Assembly (NCBI GenBank): GCA_027625915.1
Contig: JANTQA010000015.1
Coordinates: 4,865,001-4,929,000, forward strand
Origin: Anaeramoeba flamelloides
Taxonomy: Eukaryota > Metamonada > Anaeramoebidae
DNA length: 64,000 bases
Direction: 5' to 3'
The notes under the pieces are model-generated. The model was not told the DNA's origin and searched no databases. It saw nothing but the letters and a program-made list of their open reading frames with translations. The position numbers and the translations under genes were made by a program. Within the stretch, counting starts at the first letter, position 1. Each line of letters begins with the position of its first letter. Below are positions 24,405 to 34,926 of the stretch, one piece after another.

Positions 24405-25217
24405 TCAGAAATTTCCCAAAAAGCCGAAATTTTCATTTTTTCTGATCAAGTAAAAATATTAGCAAAAAATGAAAAATCTATTCCCATTTTACAGATAAAT
24501 AAATAAATTGACCAGTAACCATTAATTGTTTCAATTAGGGTAGATTTAAAATTCTAAATCTATCAATTTTCACTTTTGAGTATCCTGTAGAAATGAAAAA
24601 AAATCAAAAATTTTCATAATTTTGTAAAGAAAAAGACTGGAAATTATAAATATAAAATCGTATTTTAATATTAAATTTTATTTAAAATAGGAAATATGAT
24701 GATCATTTTTAAAAGATTTAACTGTCTAATTTGAGAAATATGTTTGATTCTTTTTGAATTTTCTTAAAAGAATAGAAAAGTAATTTGTATAAATAAAGAC
24801 AAATAACTTTCCTTAATTTAAAATTTTACAAAAATCATTTAACATGAAAGATCTAAAAGAAAATAAAAATCTTATTTTATTAATTTACAAACAATACAAT
24901 TATCCTTATAGATTCTATTGAATGAATTTTAAATTTATCTCAGTTATAATCACACCAATAAATTAGATTTTCCTTTTCTGAATTACTTTTTTCAAATAAT
25001 TTTCCAGAGAAGTGGATTTGTTTTTCATTTCTACAGGATACTCAAAAGTGAAAATTGATAGATTTAGAATTTTAAATCTACCCTAATTGAAACAATTAAT
25101 GGTTACTGGTCAATTTATTTATTTATCTGTAAAATGGGAATAGATTTTTCATTTTTTGCTAATATTTTTACTTGATCAGAAAAAATTAAATTTTTGGCTT
25201 TTTTTTTGAAATTTCAG
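24405..25217. mobile_element. 0.8 kb element with about 200 bp inverted arms
   Basis: The left arm 24405-24606 pairs with the right arm 25016-25217 almost base for base, e.g. 'atttctacaggatactcaaa' at the inner edge of the right arm with its complement at the left. The 0.4 kb spacer shows no coding potential. It lies just upstream of GPN2 exon 1. Confidence 0.75.
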
Positions 25218-25573
25218 GTATTTTTTCTTCAGAAGTTGCTTTTTTAATCAATGTAAATAAACTCGATAATTTTTTTAACGAACCTCGGAAAAAGTCAGAA
25301 TTTACAAAAGAACTTTATTTTTAAGATTAGAAGGAAATTTGTACATGTTTTTCGGGATCAGATTTAAAAGGCTTTTTTTGAGAAAAAAAAAAATTGATTT
25401 TTTTATGAAAACTTTTTTCATTTAAAGTAAAGACATTCGTGATAAAAAAAAAACAAAACCAAAACCCTTTGTTTTAAACAAACAAGAATTTTATATTTAA
25501 ATTAGGTTGAGTTCAACCACCTTTCAAATTTTGAGTATGATTTTCATTTTTTATTTTAACAACACACCACAAA

Positions 25574-28500
25574 AAGTTTGGACAAGCCATTATTGGGCCA
25601 CCAGGTATGGTGATAATTTAATTTTCAGGAAGTGTTCTTCTGATTCATTTTTTAAACTATTTCCAGGCTGTGTTTGACTGATTTAAATTGTACTTTAAGC
25701 AATGTAATTGCTAAATAACCAAAAACTTTTTTTTTTTAATTTCTTTTGATTTTTGACGAATAACCACAATCACCGATCAATAATCAAAATTTGATCTTTA
25801 CAAAGGCTGTGGTAAAACAACTTATTGTGCAGGGATGGAGGATTTACTGACAAGTTTAAAAAGAAAGCCAAAAATAATCAATTTAGATCCTGCGAATGAC
25901 GAATTCCCATATGAGTGTGCGATCGACATCCGTGATCTAATAAATGTGGAGGATGCGATGGAAGAGTTTGAACTTGGTCCAAATGGAGCTATAATTTATT
26001 GTATCGAATTCTTGGAACAAAACTTTGATTGGTTGGAAGAGCAATTAAAAGAATACAACGGCAAAGGCTATTTTATTTTTGATTGCCCAGGGCAAGTTGA
26101 ATTATACACACATTACAATTCAATGAAAAACATCTTTCAGAAACTTTCAAAATTAGATTTTAGAGTAGGCTCTTTCTTTCTTTCTTCTTCACTCTTTTCC
26201 TCTCCACTGTCCACTCGTCTTTCCATAATATTCCTTCTTGTTACTTCCGTTTCTCAAAAAAAAAGAAAAAACAAACAATGGCCTTTACTTTTTGAAAATA
26301 AAACACAAGGACTGAGCTAAAAAAACAAAAACATAAAAAACTTGAATAATCATTTCAATCAAAATATTTTCTATCTCGTTTCATTCAACAAAATCAAGCT
26401 ACTCTTCCCAAAATTTAACCCACAAGATGGTCACTTAAACTCAATTTTTGATTGTTAAAATTTCAGAAATTTAAATAATTCTATTCCTGAGTTTGAATTG
26501 TAAATGGACACATGTTTTCAGCTTCTTTTTTTGAAATACCCCAAAGTTTTCAGACAAATAAATATTTATTTTAATTACACAAACCTCTTTTATAGTTGTA
26601 TATACTCTAAGAGCTATTCTTTTTGATTTTAAGGGATTAGCGTCTACCAAGGAGAAGCCTAGGATCAAATTATGTTGTTATTGGACCTAACCACATTAGT
26701 GCTACATGATTGAAATGTCTCTAAAAAATCGATTAGTCAAGTAGTAATATTTGTTGATCTCCTCAATTAAAAATGATCTATGTACAGCTGTTTTAGAAAA
26801 GTGTGTACCAAAAGTTTTATTAGATGTTGACTGAACTGATTAAAACATATGAATTAGAAAGTTTTAAGCCATACTTATAAAACTTCGAGTCCACACTTTT
26901 TTAAAACAGCTATATTAGTAAAATACTCAATAATTTAGAATAAAATCTACATTTTGCCATAAATTTAAAGGTTGAATTATCAATATTCAGACTCCAAAGT
27001 TGTAAAATATCTTTCTTAAATTTGTGGAGAAATGTAGATTAGTTACTAAAAAATTCGTTTTTTTTTAAAAATTAAATAATTAACCAATAAATTTTTTTGA
27101 AAAATCATTTCTCAAATCATAAGGCAAATATATTGATGCTATAAGTATCTTTATCAAAAGCAAACAAAACTAATCAGTCTTTGTGCTTTTATGTTGATGA
27201 TTATTGAGTTTATCTTTGAAATTCAAAAATTCTAAAAATAGTTACTTTTGGAAGTTCTAAATCTAAATTATTAAATACCAGAAAACTGTCTTTTGGGTTT
27301 CTATTTTTAGATTTGGAAAAGGAATTAAAAAAATTATTCCAAAATGAAACTTTTTTAATAGTGATCATTCGTAAAAAATTTAATAATTTATTGTGCAATA
27401 AGATTTATAATAGATTTTTTAGAGCTATTTGAGACATAGTGCACTAATATCATTTAAACCCAATTACAACATACTTTGATTATAGAGAAATCTATGGTGA
27501 GGCGAATCCCTTAAGCGATCAAACTGAACATAAAATATTTTTGAATTAAAAAAATAAAGATGAACTTCGAACCCTTTCAATGATTTATAAGATTCGGTCT
27601 CTAACTGGTTTCAACAATATCTCTAATTCAAATTAGGCATTCGGAAGTGCCTTCAAGTGCCTAGTTTTTTTCAAAAATTAAAAGAATAGAATAAAATCTA
27701 AGATTTTACTCCATTATTATGAATTTTGGAAAACATAATGGCAGTTTTCTTGAGGTTTTTTGTTTTATTTGTAAAGTGTTCTAGGTTTTTTTGAGGGTTT
27801 CTATTTTATTTATGAAGTGTTCTAGGTTTTTTTTACTTTAGAAATAAACAGAAAAATCAAAAACACCTAACGAAAAACTATTGATTTTCAAAATAAACAG
27901 AAAAATCAAGAAAACCTAACCGCAAACAGGTAAACTTTTAGTACTCACTATTTAATGAAAAAAAAAATAATAGAACATTTTAAACGTTTTAAACACCTTT
28001 ATAACATGTTAATTTTTTTTTTTTTTTTTATTATTATTAGGGTTATTATTAATTCTATTTTTATTTATTTATATGGTTAAGTCTTATTACATTTAATTCA
28101 ATACCTAATATAAACTGTACTTAATTATAACATCAATAAACGGTACCTTTCTCTTATCAAAAAAAAAAAAAAAAAAAAAAAAAAAGGTATAACACTACTA
28201 AACAAACTCTTGAATAGTAAATCAAAATTTTCTTAAAATTAATTAAAATGATAGTATTTTAATTATATTGACAATTAATTAAGCAATAAAATTTTTAATC
28301 ATTTAATTAAACCTGATCTTTTTCACAAATTTTATTTTAAATTATTTATTTTTAAATTGAATTAGCTTGCAGCAATCCATTTAGTTGATTCATATTATTG
28401 TGCGGACCCTTATAAATTTATATCAGCACTATTACTTAGCCTATCAACAATGATACGCATGGAACTTCCACACTTGAATGTACTTTCGAAAATAGATTTG

Positions 28501-28851
28501 ATTGAAAAATATGGGCAGTTAGATTTTAATTTGGATTATTATACAGAAGTGCTAGATCTTGATTATTTGGTTGATCTGCTTTCCAAAAAGGCAACAAAAC
28601 AATTTACCAAATTGAATAAAGCCATCTGCGAATTAGTCCAAGACTTTTCATTGGTGACATTTTCAACATAAAATATCAATGATTCTGAAAGTGTTACAAG
28701 ACTATTAAAAAAAGTTGATAAATGTAATGGATACACCTTTGGACTTCTTGATGAAAAAATGTCAAGTGTTGGGGCTTCAGAATATGAGGACCTCCAAAAC
28801 ATCCAAGAAAAATATTTTAATGCAACTGATATCGAAAAGTGGAAATTATAA
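25574..28851 (+). CDS. GPN2: GPN-loop GTPase, GPN2 type, with an in-frame TAA in its last exon
   Basis: Supported exons are about 25574-25604 (FGQAIIGPP), 25806-26164 and 28366-28851, joined by GT-AG introns of 201 and 2201 bp in matching phase. Motifs in order: Walker A GPPGCGKTT, the GPN loop in [19 protein letters not shown]3 [13 protein letters not shown]4 [10 protein letters not shown], then [10 protein letters not shown] and IQEKYF as in GPN2. The family dimerises through the GPN loop and assists assembly and nuclear import of RNA polymerases. The initiating Met is not found; a short upstream exon is likely. Exon 3 contains TAA at 28669-28671, exactly where the conserved 'PLNI' motif has Leu (here T-stop-NIND). 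Homology continues in frame for 59 more codons to a second TAA. A TTA-to-TAA change, a sequencing error or a decaying gene would explain this. TAA clearly terminates other genes here. Confidence 0.85.
26784..26913. mobile_element. 130 bp MITE in GPN2 intron 2
   Basis: The left end 'tacagctgttttagaaaagt' pairs with the right end 'cttttttaaaacagctata', a TA-flanked short palindromic element. A relaxed relative is at 61772-61920. Confidence 0.6.
27165..27430. repeat. Left arm of a long inverted repeat around GPN2 exon 3
   Basis: This arm (blocks 'actaatcagtctttg', 'gatgattattgagtttatct', 'agttacttttggaagttc') is the reverse complement of 29372-29640 at roughly four bases in five. The arms lie about 1.9 kb apart and bracket the last exon of GPN2. 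They may be two copies of one unidentified element; open frames in them are broken and unrecognised. Confidence 0.6.
27730..27935. repeat. Foldback family H, copy in GPN2 intron 2
   Basis: It contains 'gtgttctaggtttttttga' twice and 'tttactttagaaataaacag', all shared with the large foldback at 58525-58920. An imperfect inverted repeat 'cctaacgaaaaactattgat' is included. Confidence 0.55.
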
Positions 28852-29371
28852 AATTTTAATTCAACAAAGAAGAAACAAAAATTCAACTATTAATAATAAT
28901 ATTAAATATCAAAACTGAATAAATATAATGGAAATAAAAAAATTAATTAATTAATCAGTGATTATTTAAAAAAATTATTAAAGGGGGATCCAGTGTTGAA
29001 TAATTAAGCACATCAAAAACATATATTTACATATATGGATATACATATTATTATAAATAATATTCAAAGTACTAAAATTAAAATACATTGTCATTATTAA
29101 ATTTTTTATGGATATTTATTATAAAAATTAATAGAACTAAATAATTTAAATTAAAAGTTTAATTTATTTTTTTTATGTTTAAAAAAAGATAAAAAAAATA
29201 TTTTATATCTTAACCCTTTTTCTTATTAAAATAAATATTTTTTAAAACAATTTTTTACTCTCATTTGAAGATTTTAAGGAATTAGCTTTAACATAAATTT
29301 GTCCATAATCAAAGTATGCTGTAATTTTGTGTAAATGATGTATTGTTCACATTGTTTCTGTGGCTCTCTAA

Positions 29372-29640
29372 AAAAATCGATTCCAAATATTATTGGGCAA
29401 TAAAATTTTTGCCTTTTTTACTAATAAATCATATTTAATAAATTGTTCATTTTGAAAAATTTTTTTTTAATTCCTTTTCCAAAACTGAAAATAGAAACCC
29501 AAAAAAATAGAGTTCCAGTATCTAATAATTCATATTTTGAACTTCCAAAAGTAACTATTTTTTGAATTATTTTAATTTCAAAGATAAACTCAATAATCAT
29601 CAACACAAAAAACCCAAAGACTAATCAGTTTTGTTTCCTT
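29372..29640. repeat. Right arm of the long inverted repeat around GPN2 exon 3
   Basis: Reverse complement of 27165-27430 with substitutions and small indels. It lies 0.5 kb beyond the GPN2 stop. Confidence 0.6.
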
Positions 29641-29950
29641 TTTATAAAACCAATTTTAACAACAATATATTCTCAATATTTCAGAAATAATTGGTCAAAA
29701 AAATCTATTGAGTTAATTAATATTCATGATAACTACAAAGAAAACTAAATAGAAAAATCTTTTAAAATTTAAAAAATTGAAAAAAGGAAAAAGTTTGAAA
29801 AAGTTTAGAGAGAAGAATCAATTTTTGAGAATTTTGCCAACTTTTTTTTTTTTTTAGTTAAATATTTTTTTATCTTTTTTGCGCATCTTGGAATTTATAT
29901 ATTTATTTTGATTTGGTCTATAAATAAATAATCTTTTTTTTCACTTTTTG

Positions 29951-30128
29951 GTAACAATAGATTTTAAGGTTTACAATCCCTGAAATGGGTAAATAGATAA
30001 TCTTCTGTCTGGGGGTGTTACAATACGTTATTTTAGTTTTTGGTGATCGATCTTAAACTTGATATTGATTTTATTAATGGCAGAAAACGCTTTTTTTGTC
30101 AATTTATTTTTTTTTTCTCAAATAGAAA
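29951..30128. repeat. Solo arm related to the foldback at 8648-9211
   Basis: 'ttaaggtttacaatccctga' followed by 'agataatctt', 'ttattttagtttttggtgat' and 'cgatct' follows the order of the left arm at 8648. No matching inverted arm is present, so this is a half element or a recombination remnant. Confidence 0.6.
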
Positions 30129-30234
30129 TTAGAATAGTCGAGGACAAATAGATAGGCCGGTTAGTGAATAGAAATAATATTTGGTTTTTAGGTTGTAAAC
30201 AGAAATATTTGATTAGGTTTGGTGTGATTTGGTG

Positions 30235-30236
<2 letters not shown>

Positions 30237-30270
<34 letters not shown>
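30237..30270. repeat. (TA)n microsatellite
   Basis: About sixteen uninterrupted TA units. Confidence 0.85.
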
Positions 30271-30274
<4 letters not shown>

Positions 30275-31346
30275 GTAATTAAGTAAAATCGAAAAAAAAA
30301 ATCCAATTGAAAAACCAAAAATCACATTTTTATTTTTAATAAACATTCCAGCCTCGATATTTAACACTCTTAAATTCAGATTTTAGAAGAAAATAAGAAA
30401 ATTATTTTTAAACCACTTTTGGGCCATTTATGATATTTGAATCAAAAATATTAAATATTTTCACTTCATTTTCAATTTCCTTTTTCAAATTGAGAAGTAG
30501 AACCAAAAATTATAACCTTTTTCATTAAGAACTCAATTTGGTTAAGAAAAAAGAAATTGAAAAGAAAGTAAAAATTTTTTCCGATTTAAGGATTCTCCGA
30601 ATTTTATTCTCTGTGGGTACTGTAATACAATATCACAAGTAAAATAAAACATTTAATTGATTATATCTTAAAGGAAAGCCAAAATATTCCTATTTTAGGA
30701 TTTTTGAGTAAAAATTAAAAAAAAACAGTTTTTGATCAAAAACTTGTATGACTTTTCAAACAAAACAAGGTAAATCAAAATCGATTTTTTTTACCCCTTG
30801 TAAAACTTTCACTCCGGATTAAATTGATGTATGTTTATCCCCTTACCTTTTATTCGATAATACTTGAATATATAGTGGAGGTTCCTTACTCCAGAGACTT
30901 TTGGCTTTTTAATTTTTGGTTGGAAATTATTAAAATTTTGTAAAATTTTAAATTTTGGAAATGATCTTGACTCTTTTATATTTTCATCCACAAATTTGGT
31001 TTTAAAGATTAAAATGGTTAAAAGAGTTTTTTATTTTTTTTTATTTTTAAATTTTTAAATATTTTAATTTGACAAAAAAATTGTTTTTAATTTTGTGAAA
31101 CAAGAAAAAAGATTTTTAAACTAACTACAAAAAAGGCTGAAAACCTTTTCCTTTCAAATTTCTTTAGTTTGGAAAAAAAAAGAAACCATAAATCATTTGC
31201 GAAACTCCATTATCAAATTCAAAAGATCCCTTGATGTGGAAAACAAAAACTTTTTTATTACCAATCTGAACAGCACAGCCCATTGAAATTTTAGATGGGA
31301 AGAGAAAAGGAATTAGAAAGTTTGGTATTTTGAATGGTATCACATA

Positions 31347-31543
31347 CAGTCAGTTTCACTTTTAAGGCACAAACTTTCAACGAAATTTAAGGCACAAAAA
31401 AATCTCAAATTAAGGTACAAAATTTGGAATTTTTTTTTTTACAATTTATTTTTACTAGAATTTGAATTTTGTGCCTTAATTTGAGATTTTTTTTGTGCCT
31501 TAAATTTCATTGATAGTTTGTGCCTTAAAAGTGAAACTGACTG
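31347..31543. mobile_element. MITE family B, reference copy (197 bp near-perfect palindrome)
   Basis: It begins CAGTCAGTTTCACTTTTAAG and ends with its reverse complement, flanked by TA on both sides (31345-31346, 31544-31545), which indicates a Tc1/mariner-type MITE. Internally 'ggcacaaactttcaa' and 'ggcacaaaaaaatctc' mirror their right-half counterparts. Other copies: 4675-4873, 6288-6426 and a remnant near 24147-24240. As RNA it would fold into a hairpin over nearly its whole length. Confidence 0.85.
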
Positions 31544-31629
31544 TACCAATAATAGTCACTTTCAATGACACTCTCATAATCGACTGGAAATAAAGAAACC
31601 CAAACTACCTTCCTATTGCAAACAAGCTG

Positions 31630-31996
31630 ATCTCTTCACTTATCACATTTACTAAAATTGAGAGAAGTCACAGCACTAACCCAAACATACAAAAACCCCA
31701 AAACAAAGGTGAAAAGGAAACAGAATGTGTTTATTGATCCCAAAGATTGCAAAATTGAAAAAGTTCAGAAACCATTTCCCTACACTTTCATTTTGAAACA
31801 CCAACGAAAAAGAAATATATCCCAAAATAAATAAAAAACAAAGAATCTGGATTTAGACCCACTAACAAAATTATCAGTAAAAATGAGAATTCAACAGCTA
31901 AGAATCGAAGTTTGAAACAATGGGAAGAAAGGTAATGGATTCTTAATTTTGAAGAATCGTTGGAGAGAGCTGTGGTTAAAATGACAAAGATGTTAA
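31630..31996 (+). pseudogene. Possible decayed PH-like reading frame
   Basis: Plus-strand frames here have exon-like composition. One gives LREVTALTQTYKNPKTKVKR, then NVFIDPKDCKIEKVQKPFPY followed by TFIL, which resembles the middle strands of a PH domain. It is followed, in a shifted frame, by SGFRPTNKIISKNENS and NRSLKQWEE, and then EESLERAVVKMTKML ending in TAA, resembling the C-terminal helix. A stop and a frame change interrupt the series and no GT-AG solution joins the parts, so it is either a broken host gene or a gene whose introns I failed to resolve. The minus strand also has open segments here, so strand and identity are uncertain. Confidence 0.3.
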
Positions 31997-32679
31997 AATT
32001 TATCTAAAAATGGGTTTACCTTTCTCAATTGTTTTGAAAAAAAAATCTTATTTTTTCGAGTTAAAAAGATCTATTTACTCAACCGGATTTTAAGTCAATA
32101 AATATGTTTTTACACATTTAACGAGTATTCACAGATCATGAAATTCGGAGAATCCTAAAAATTTAATTGCAAGTATTAAAATTTAAACCAAGTCAAAGAT
32201 TGACCATCGAAGAACTAAAATACCAAGCTATTTACCTAACATAAAACTAAAATTTTTTCAATTTCAGTGATTAACACTTAAATAACATCACCTTTTTTCG
32301 AAACAAAAAAAACATCAGAAATTTCAATATCCCTTATCTGACAAATATTTAACAAAAGATTCAAAATGACACTTTCTGTTTCTTCAAAAAAACGGTACCA
32401 AGGAAATAATTGAATTTTGATCCACTAGCTCTCAAAATTTTACCTACTTCATAATTGCAATAATCAGAAAAAACACAAAGAACCCAAAATGTTTCATTAT
32501 TTTCTTTTTTTACTTGAATTTTCTGTTTATCTTTTTGGGATCTTAAACCTTTAACCAAGCCCTTCTCTTAATGTCGCAACAAAAAAAAAAAAAAAAAAAC
32601 ACGAAGAATACGGGGAACTCTGCTTGACATATTAGCTGAAGACGAAGACGAAGGAGGTAATGAATATAACAAAAGATCA

Positions 32680-34926
32680 ATGTACGAAGAATACGAAGAC
32701 TTTGAAGAATTAGAACAAGAACAATTTGATAACTTGGAATACGAAGGGACTGAGGAAAATGAAATGAAAAAGGAATTTGGCCAGTTTGATTTTAATGATT
32801 TGGATTTAAATGAAAAAGAAGAAAACCAATTTCAAGAATACCAAAAATCAATTAGTTCAAAATTTCCTTCTGGTGGTACTATAACGGAAACAATCAGGAA
32901 GATGGAAACCGAAAAACAAAAAGAAGAAGAAAAAAAAAAAGAGAAAGAAAAACAAAAAGAACTCGAAAAAAACGCAAAAGAAGAAAAAGAAGAGGAAGAA
33001 ATATTTGATCCACAAACAGAAAGCCATTTGGTTCAATTGCCTTCTGAGCTACAGATTTATATCTTGTCAAACCTTGGCGAAGTAACTTTTAAGTTTATCA
33101 AAAAAAGCTGTAGATGGTTTGAAGAACTCTGCGAAGAAGACTATGTCTGGCAACTTGCCTTTAAACATAGGTGGGGCAAATTGCCTGTACACAACTTACA
33201 ACTTACAAACTATAAAAATAGACTTATTCATTTAATTGGGAGTTCCATTTTTTTTCGGCCACAAATCAAACAAAATATAAACCAAAAAAACAAAATTCGA
33301 AAGCAAACAAAAATGAAAAGCAGCACTAAAAATAACAAAACCAACACCAGCAAAATAAACAGTAGTACTGTAAATAACAAAGGTGAATTAATAAAAAAAA
33401 ATAAATGGAAACAAGAATATTTAGCACGGTCCAAATGTAATCAGATGTATGTAGATCGATCAAAATTATTCCGAATCTTTACAAGGGGGCTAAAAATACC
33501 ACCACGTGAACAAGATCGCCCATATTTAGCCTTTTCGACTCTGAATAAAAAAAAGGAAGACCTTGTCTTTCTTGGATGCCACAAAAAGGTTTATATTTAT
33601 AAGAATACTTCAAAATTTAAACCACCAAGTATATATTCTGTACCTTACACTTTCGAAACTCACAACCTTCCAGTCACAAAAACCTTTATTGGAAGGGGAC
33701 CTGGTTGTGTGCATATCATTAGAGGATTGGGTACTTTGGGTAATTTTGATATTTGGTCGTACCGAATCTCAAATAATGCTTCGTCGCACCAAACAATTCC
33801 TGAGGCATTAACCAGCAAAATAACTGCCGGGTTAATTGTTTTACGCAAAGACTATGCAATTTTGGCATCTGACAATTATGAGCTGATTGTTTTTGATTTG
33901 AAAACAACAGGTCAAGAATTGTATTATAAATTAACAACAACTGAAAAGGTTGTATCACTTGAATATGAATTAATTAATTCCAATGACTATTTTTTCGCTG
34001 GTTGCGTTGATGGCAGTATAACAATATTTAAAGAAGATGAAGAATTTTTTAATTTTGAAGCCAATAAAACTGAGAGTTTGATATTTTTGAAATCTTATAT
34101 AATCGATTTTAATCTCAATAAAAAAAAATCAAAAAAATCAAAAATTCAAAATCAAAATAGAAATAACCTGAAAAATCAAAATCAAAATCAAAATAAAATA
34201 CAAAATAAAAGCAAAAATAAAAATAAAAATAAAAATATTAATAAATCAGAAAAAGTGAAAGAAGAATTTGGAATATTAGGAAAAAATAAAAAATGGATCT
34301 TAATTGCTGCATATGAAGATGGTGAAATAATTATTTGGGATCTGGATTTTTTAATTCAAAAAGAGCAAATAACAAAATTCTGTTCTTCAAATTTAGTTAA
34401 AGGATCGAAAATAACCAAATTATTTATCGAATCCGAGCATGTGATTGTTTCCACAGCAACTGGTGAAATTGCTGAAATTGAATTAAAAACTGGAAAAACA
34501 ATTAATTATTTACATCTTCCATCACAAGTGAGGATTATCGATTTATCAATGAACAAGTTTGTTTATTTTGCTGCAACAAATGATAGAAGGGTACATATTA
34601 TCGATCGTGTTGGTGGATTTGTTATAAATACATTTATTATGAAATCCCCTATAATTAATATATGGAACCAAAAAATGCTATTAACTATTTGTACTTCGGA
34701 AAAAGCTGTAATATACCATTTTGGGCAAAAGAAAACCAAAAAAACTCACAAAAAAAAGAAAAAAACTAAGAAAAAAATTACAATAAGTAATGAAATAAAC
34801 AATGAAATAAACAATGGGGATTTGTCCTTTGAAGAATCACTAAGATTGGCATTGCTTTTATCAACCGAAAACCAAGAAAGACAGCAAGTTGACATGATAA
34901 TTAAAAAAAGTTTAGATGAAAACTGA
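32680..34926 (+). CDS. F-box protein with beta-propeller-like region and C-terminal UIM-like motif, 748 residues
   Basis: Residues 1-110 are acidic/charged with a Lys/Glu coiled-coil-like tract. Residues 117-165 are an F-box (LVQLPSELQIYILSNL...EEDYVWQLAFKHRWG), which would bind Skp1 in an SCF ubiquitin ligase. Residues 280-690 contain WD-like blades: LVFLGCHKKVYIY, AILASDNYELIVFDL, FFAGCVDGSITIF, ILIAAYEDGEIIIWDL, VIVSTATGEIAEIEL, FAATNDRRVHIID. A Lys/Asn/Gln low-complexity insert interrupts the fourth blade. Residues 716-733 (FEESLRLALLLSTE) fit a ubiquitin-interacting motif. The likely role is substrate recognition in SCF-type ubiquitination, with the UIM engaging ubiquitin; this is inference from domains. 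The true start may be the ATG at 32571, which encodes an extra N-terminus (RRIRGTLLDILAEDEDEGG) but is put out of frame by a 19-A run. The frame ends in TGA. Confidence 0.85.
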   Translation: MYEEYEDFEELEQEQFDNLEYEGTEENEMKKEFGQFDFNDLDLNEKEENQFQEYQKSISSKFPSGGTITETIRKMETEKQKEEEKKKEKEKQKELEKNAKEEKEEEEIFDPQTESHLVQLPSELQIYILSNLGEVTFKFIKKSCRWFEELCEEDYVWQLAFKHRWGKLPVHNLQLTNYKNRLIHLIGSSIFFRPQIKQNINQKNKIRKQTKMKSSTKNNKTNTSKINSSTVNNKGELIKKNKWKQEYLARSKCNQMYVDRSKLFRIFTRGLKIPPREQDRPYLAFSTLNKKKEDLVFLGCHKKVYIYKNTSKFKPPSIYSVPYTFETHNLPVTKTFIGRGPGCVHIIRGLGTLGNFDIWSYRISNNASSHQTIPEALTSKITAGLIVLRKDYAILASDNYELIVFDLKTTGQELYYKLTTTEKVVSLEYELINSNDYFFAGCVDGSITIFKEDEEFFNFEANKTESLIFLKSYIIDFNLNKKKSKKSKIQNQNRNNLKNQNQNQNKIQNKSKNKNKNKNINKSEKVKEEFGILGKNKKWILIAAYEDGEIIIWDLDFLIQKEQITKFCSSNLVKGSKITKLFIESEHVIVSTATGEIAEIELKTGKTINYLHLPSQVRIIDLSMNKFVYFAATNDRRVHIIDRVGGFVINTFIMKSPIINIWNQKMLLTICTSEKAVIYHFGQKKTKKTHKKKKKTKKKITISNEINNEINNGDLSFEESLRLALLLSTENQERQQVDMIIKKSLDEN

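Larger units (their letters stand above)
22550..25570. other. Intergenic region between Wntless and GPN2
   Basis: It contains repeat D copy 2 and a long inverted-repeat element. An exon-like segment follows a good acceptor (gtctcttcag) at 24060-24145 (LANIVVNGLNFLNG...), and its 3' end runs into a decayed MITE-B. I could not place it in a gene. Confidence 0.4.
28852..31600. other. Intergenic region, repeats only
   Basis: It holds the right arm of the inverted repeat (29372-29640), a solo foldback arm (29951-30128), a TA microsatellite and a MITE-B. A minus-strand frame at 30809-30991 (MDENIKESRSFPKF...) has GT motifs at its end but no partner exon was found. A minus-strand frame near 31180-31310 (MGCAVQIGNKKVFVF...) is open but also unplaced. 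Confidence 0.4.

Noticed and set aside
28669-28671. Stop-codon reassignment of TAA
   Set aside because: TAA ends the Wntless, S28, receptor, H2B and Asf1-like frames at expected places, so one internal TAA in GPN2 is better explained by mutation or error.
30809-30991. Minus-strand frame MDENIKESRSFPKF... as a gene
   Set aside because: Composition is mildly exon-like and GT motifs occur near its end, but no downstream exon in matching phase and no recognisable family.
31544-31600. MITE-B landing exactly in a 5' splice site of a minus-strand gene
   Set aside because: The TA target does sit in a 'GGTA' next to an exon-like segment (acceptor tttatttccag), but no phase-compatible following exon exists, so the exon itself is not established.
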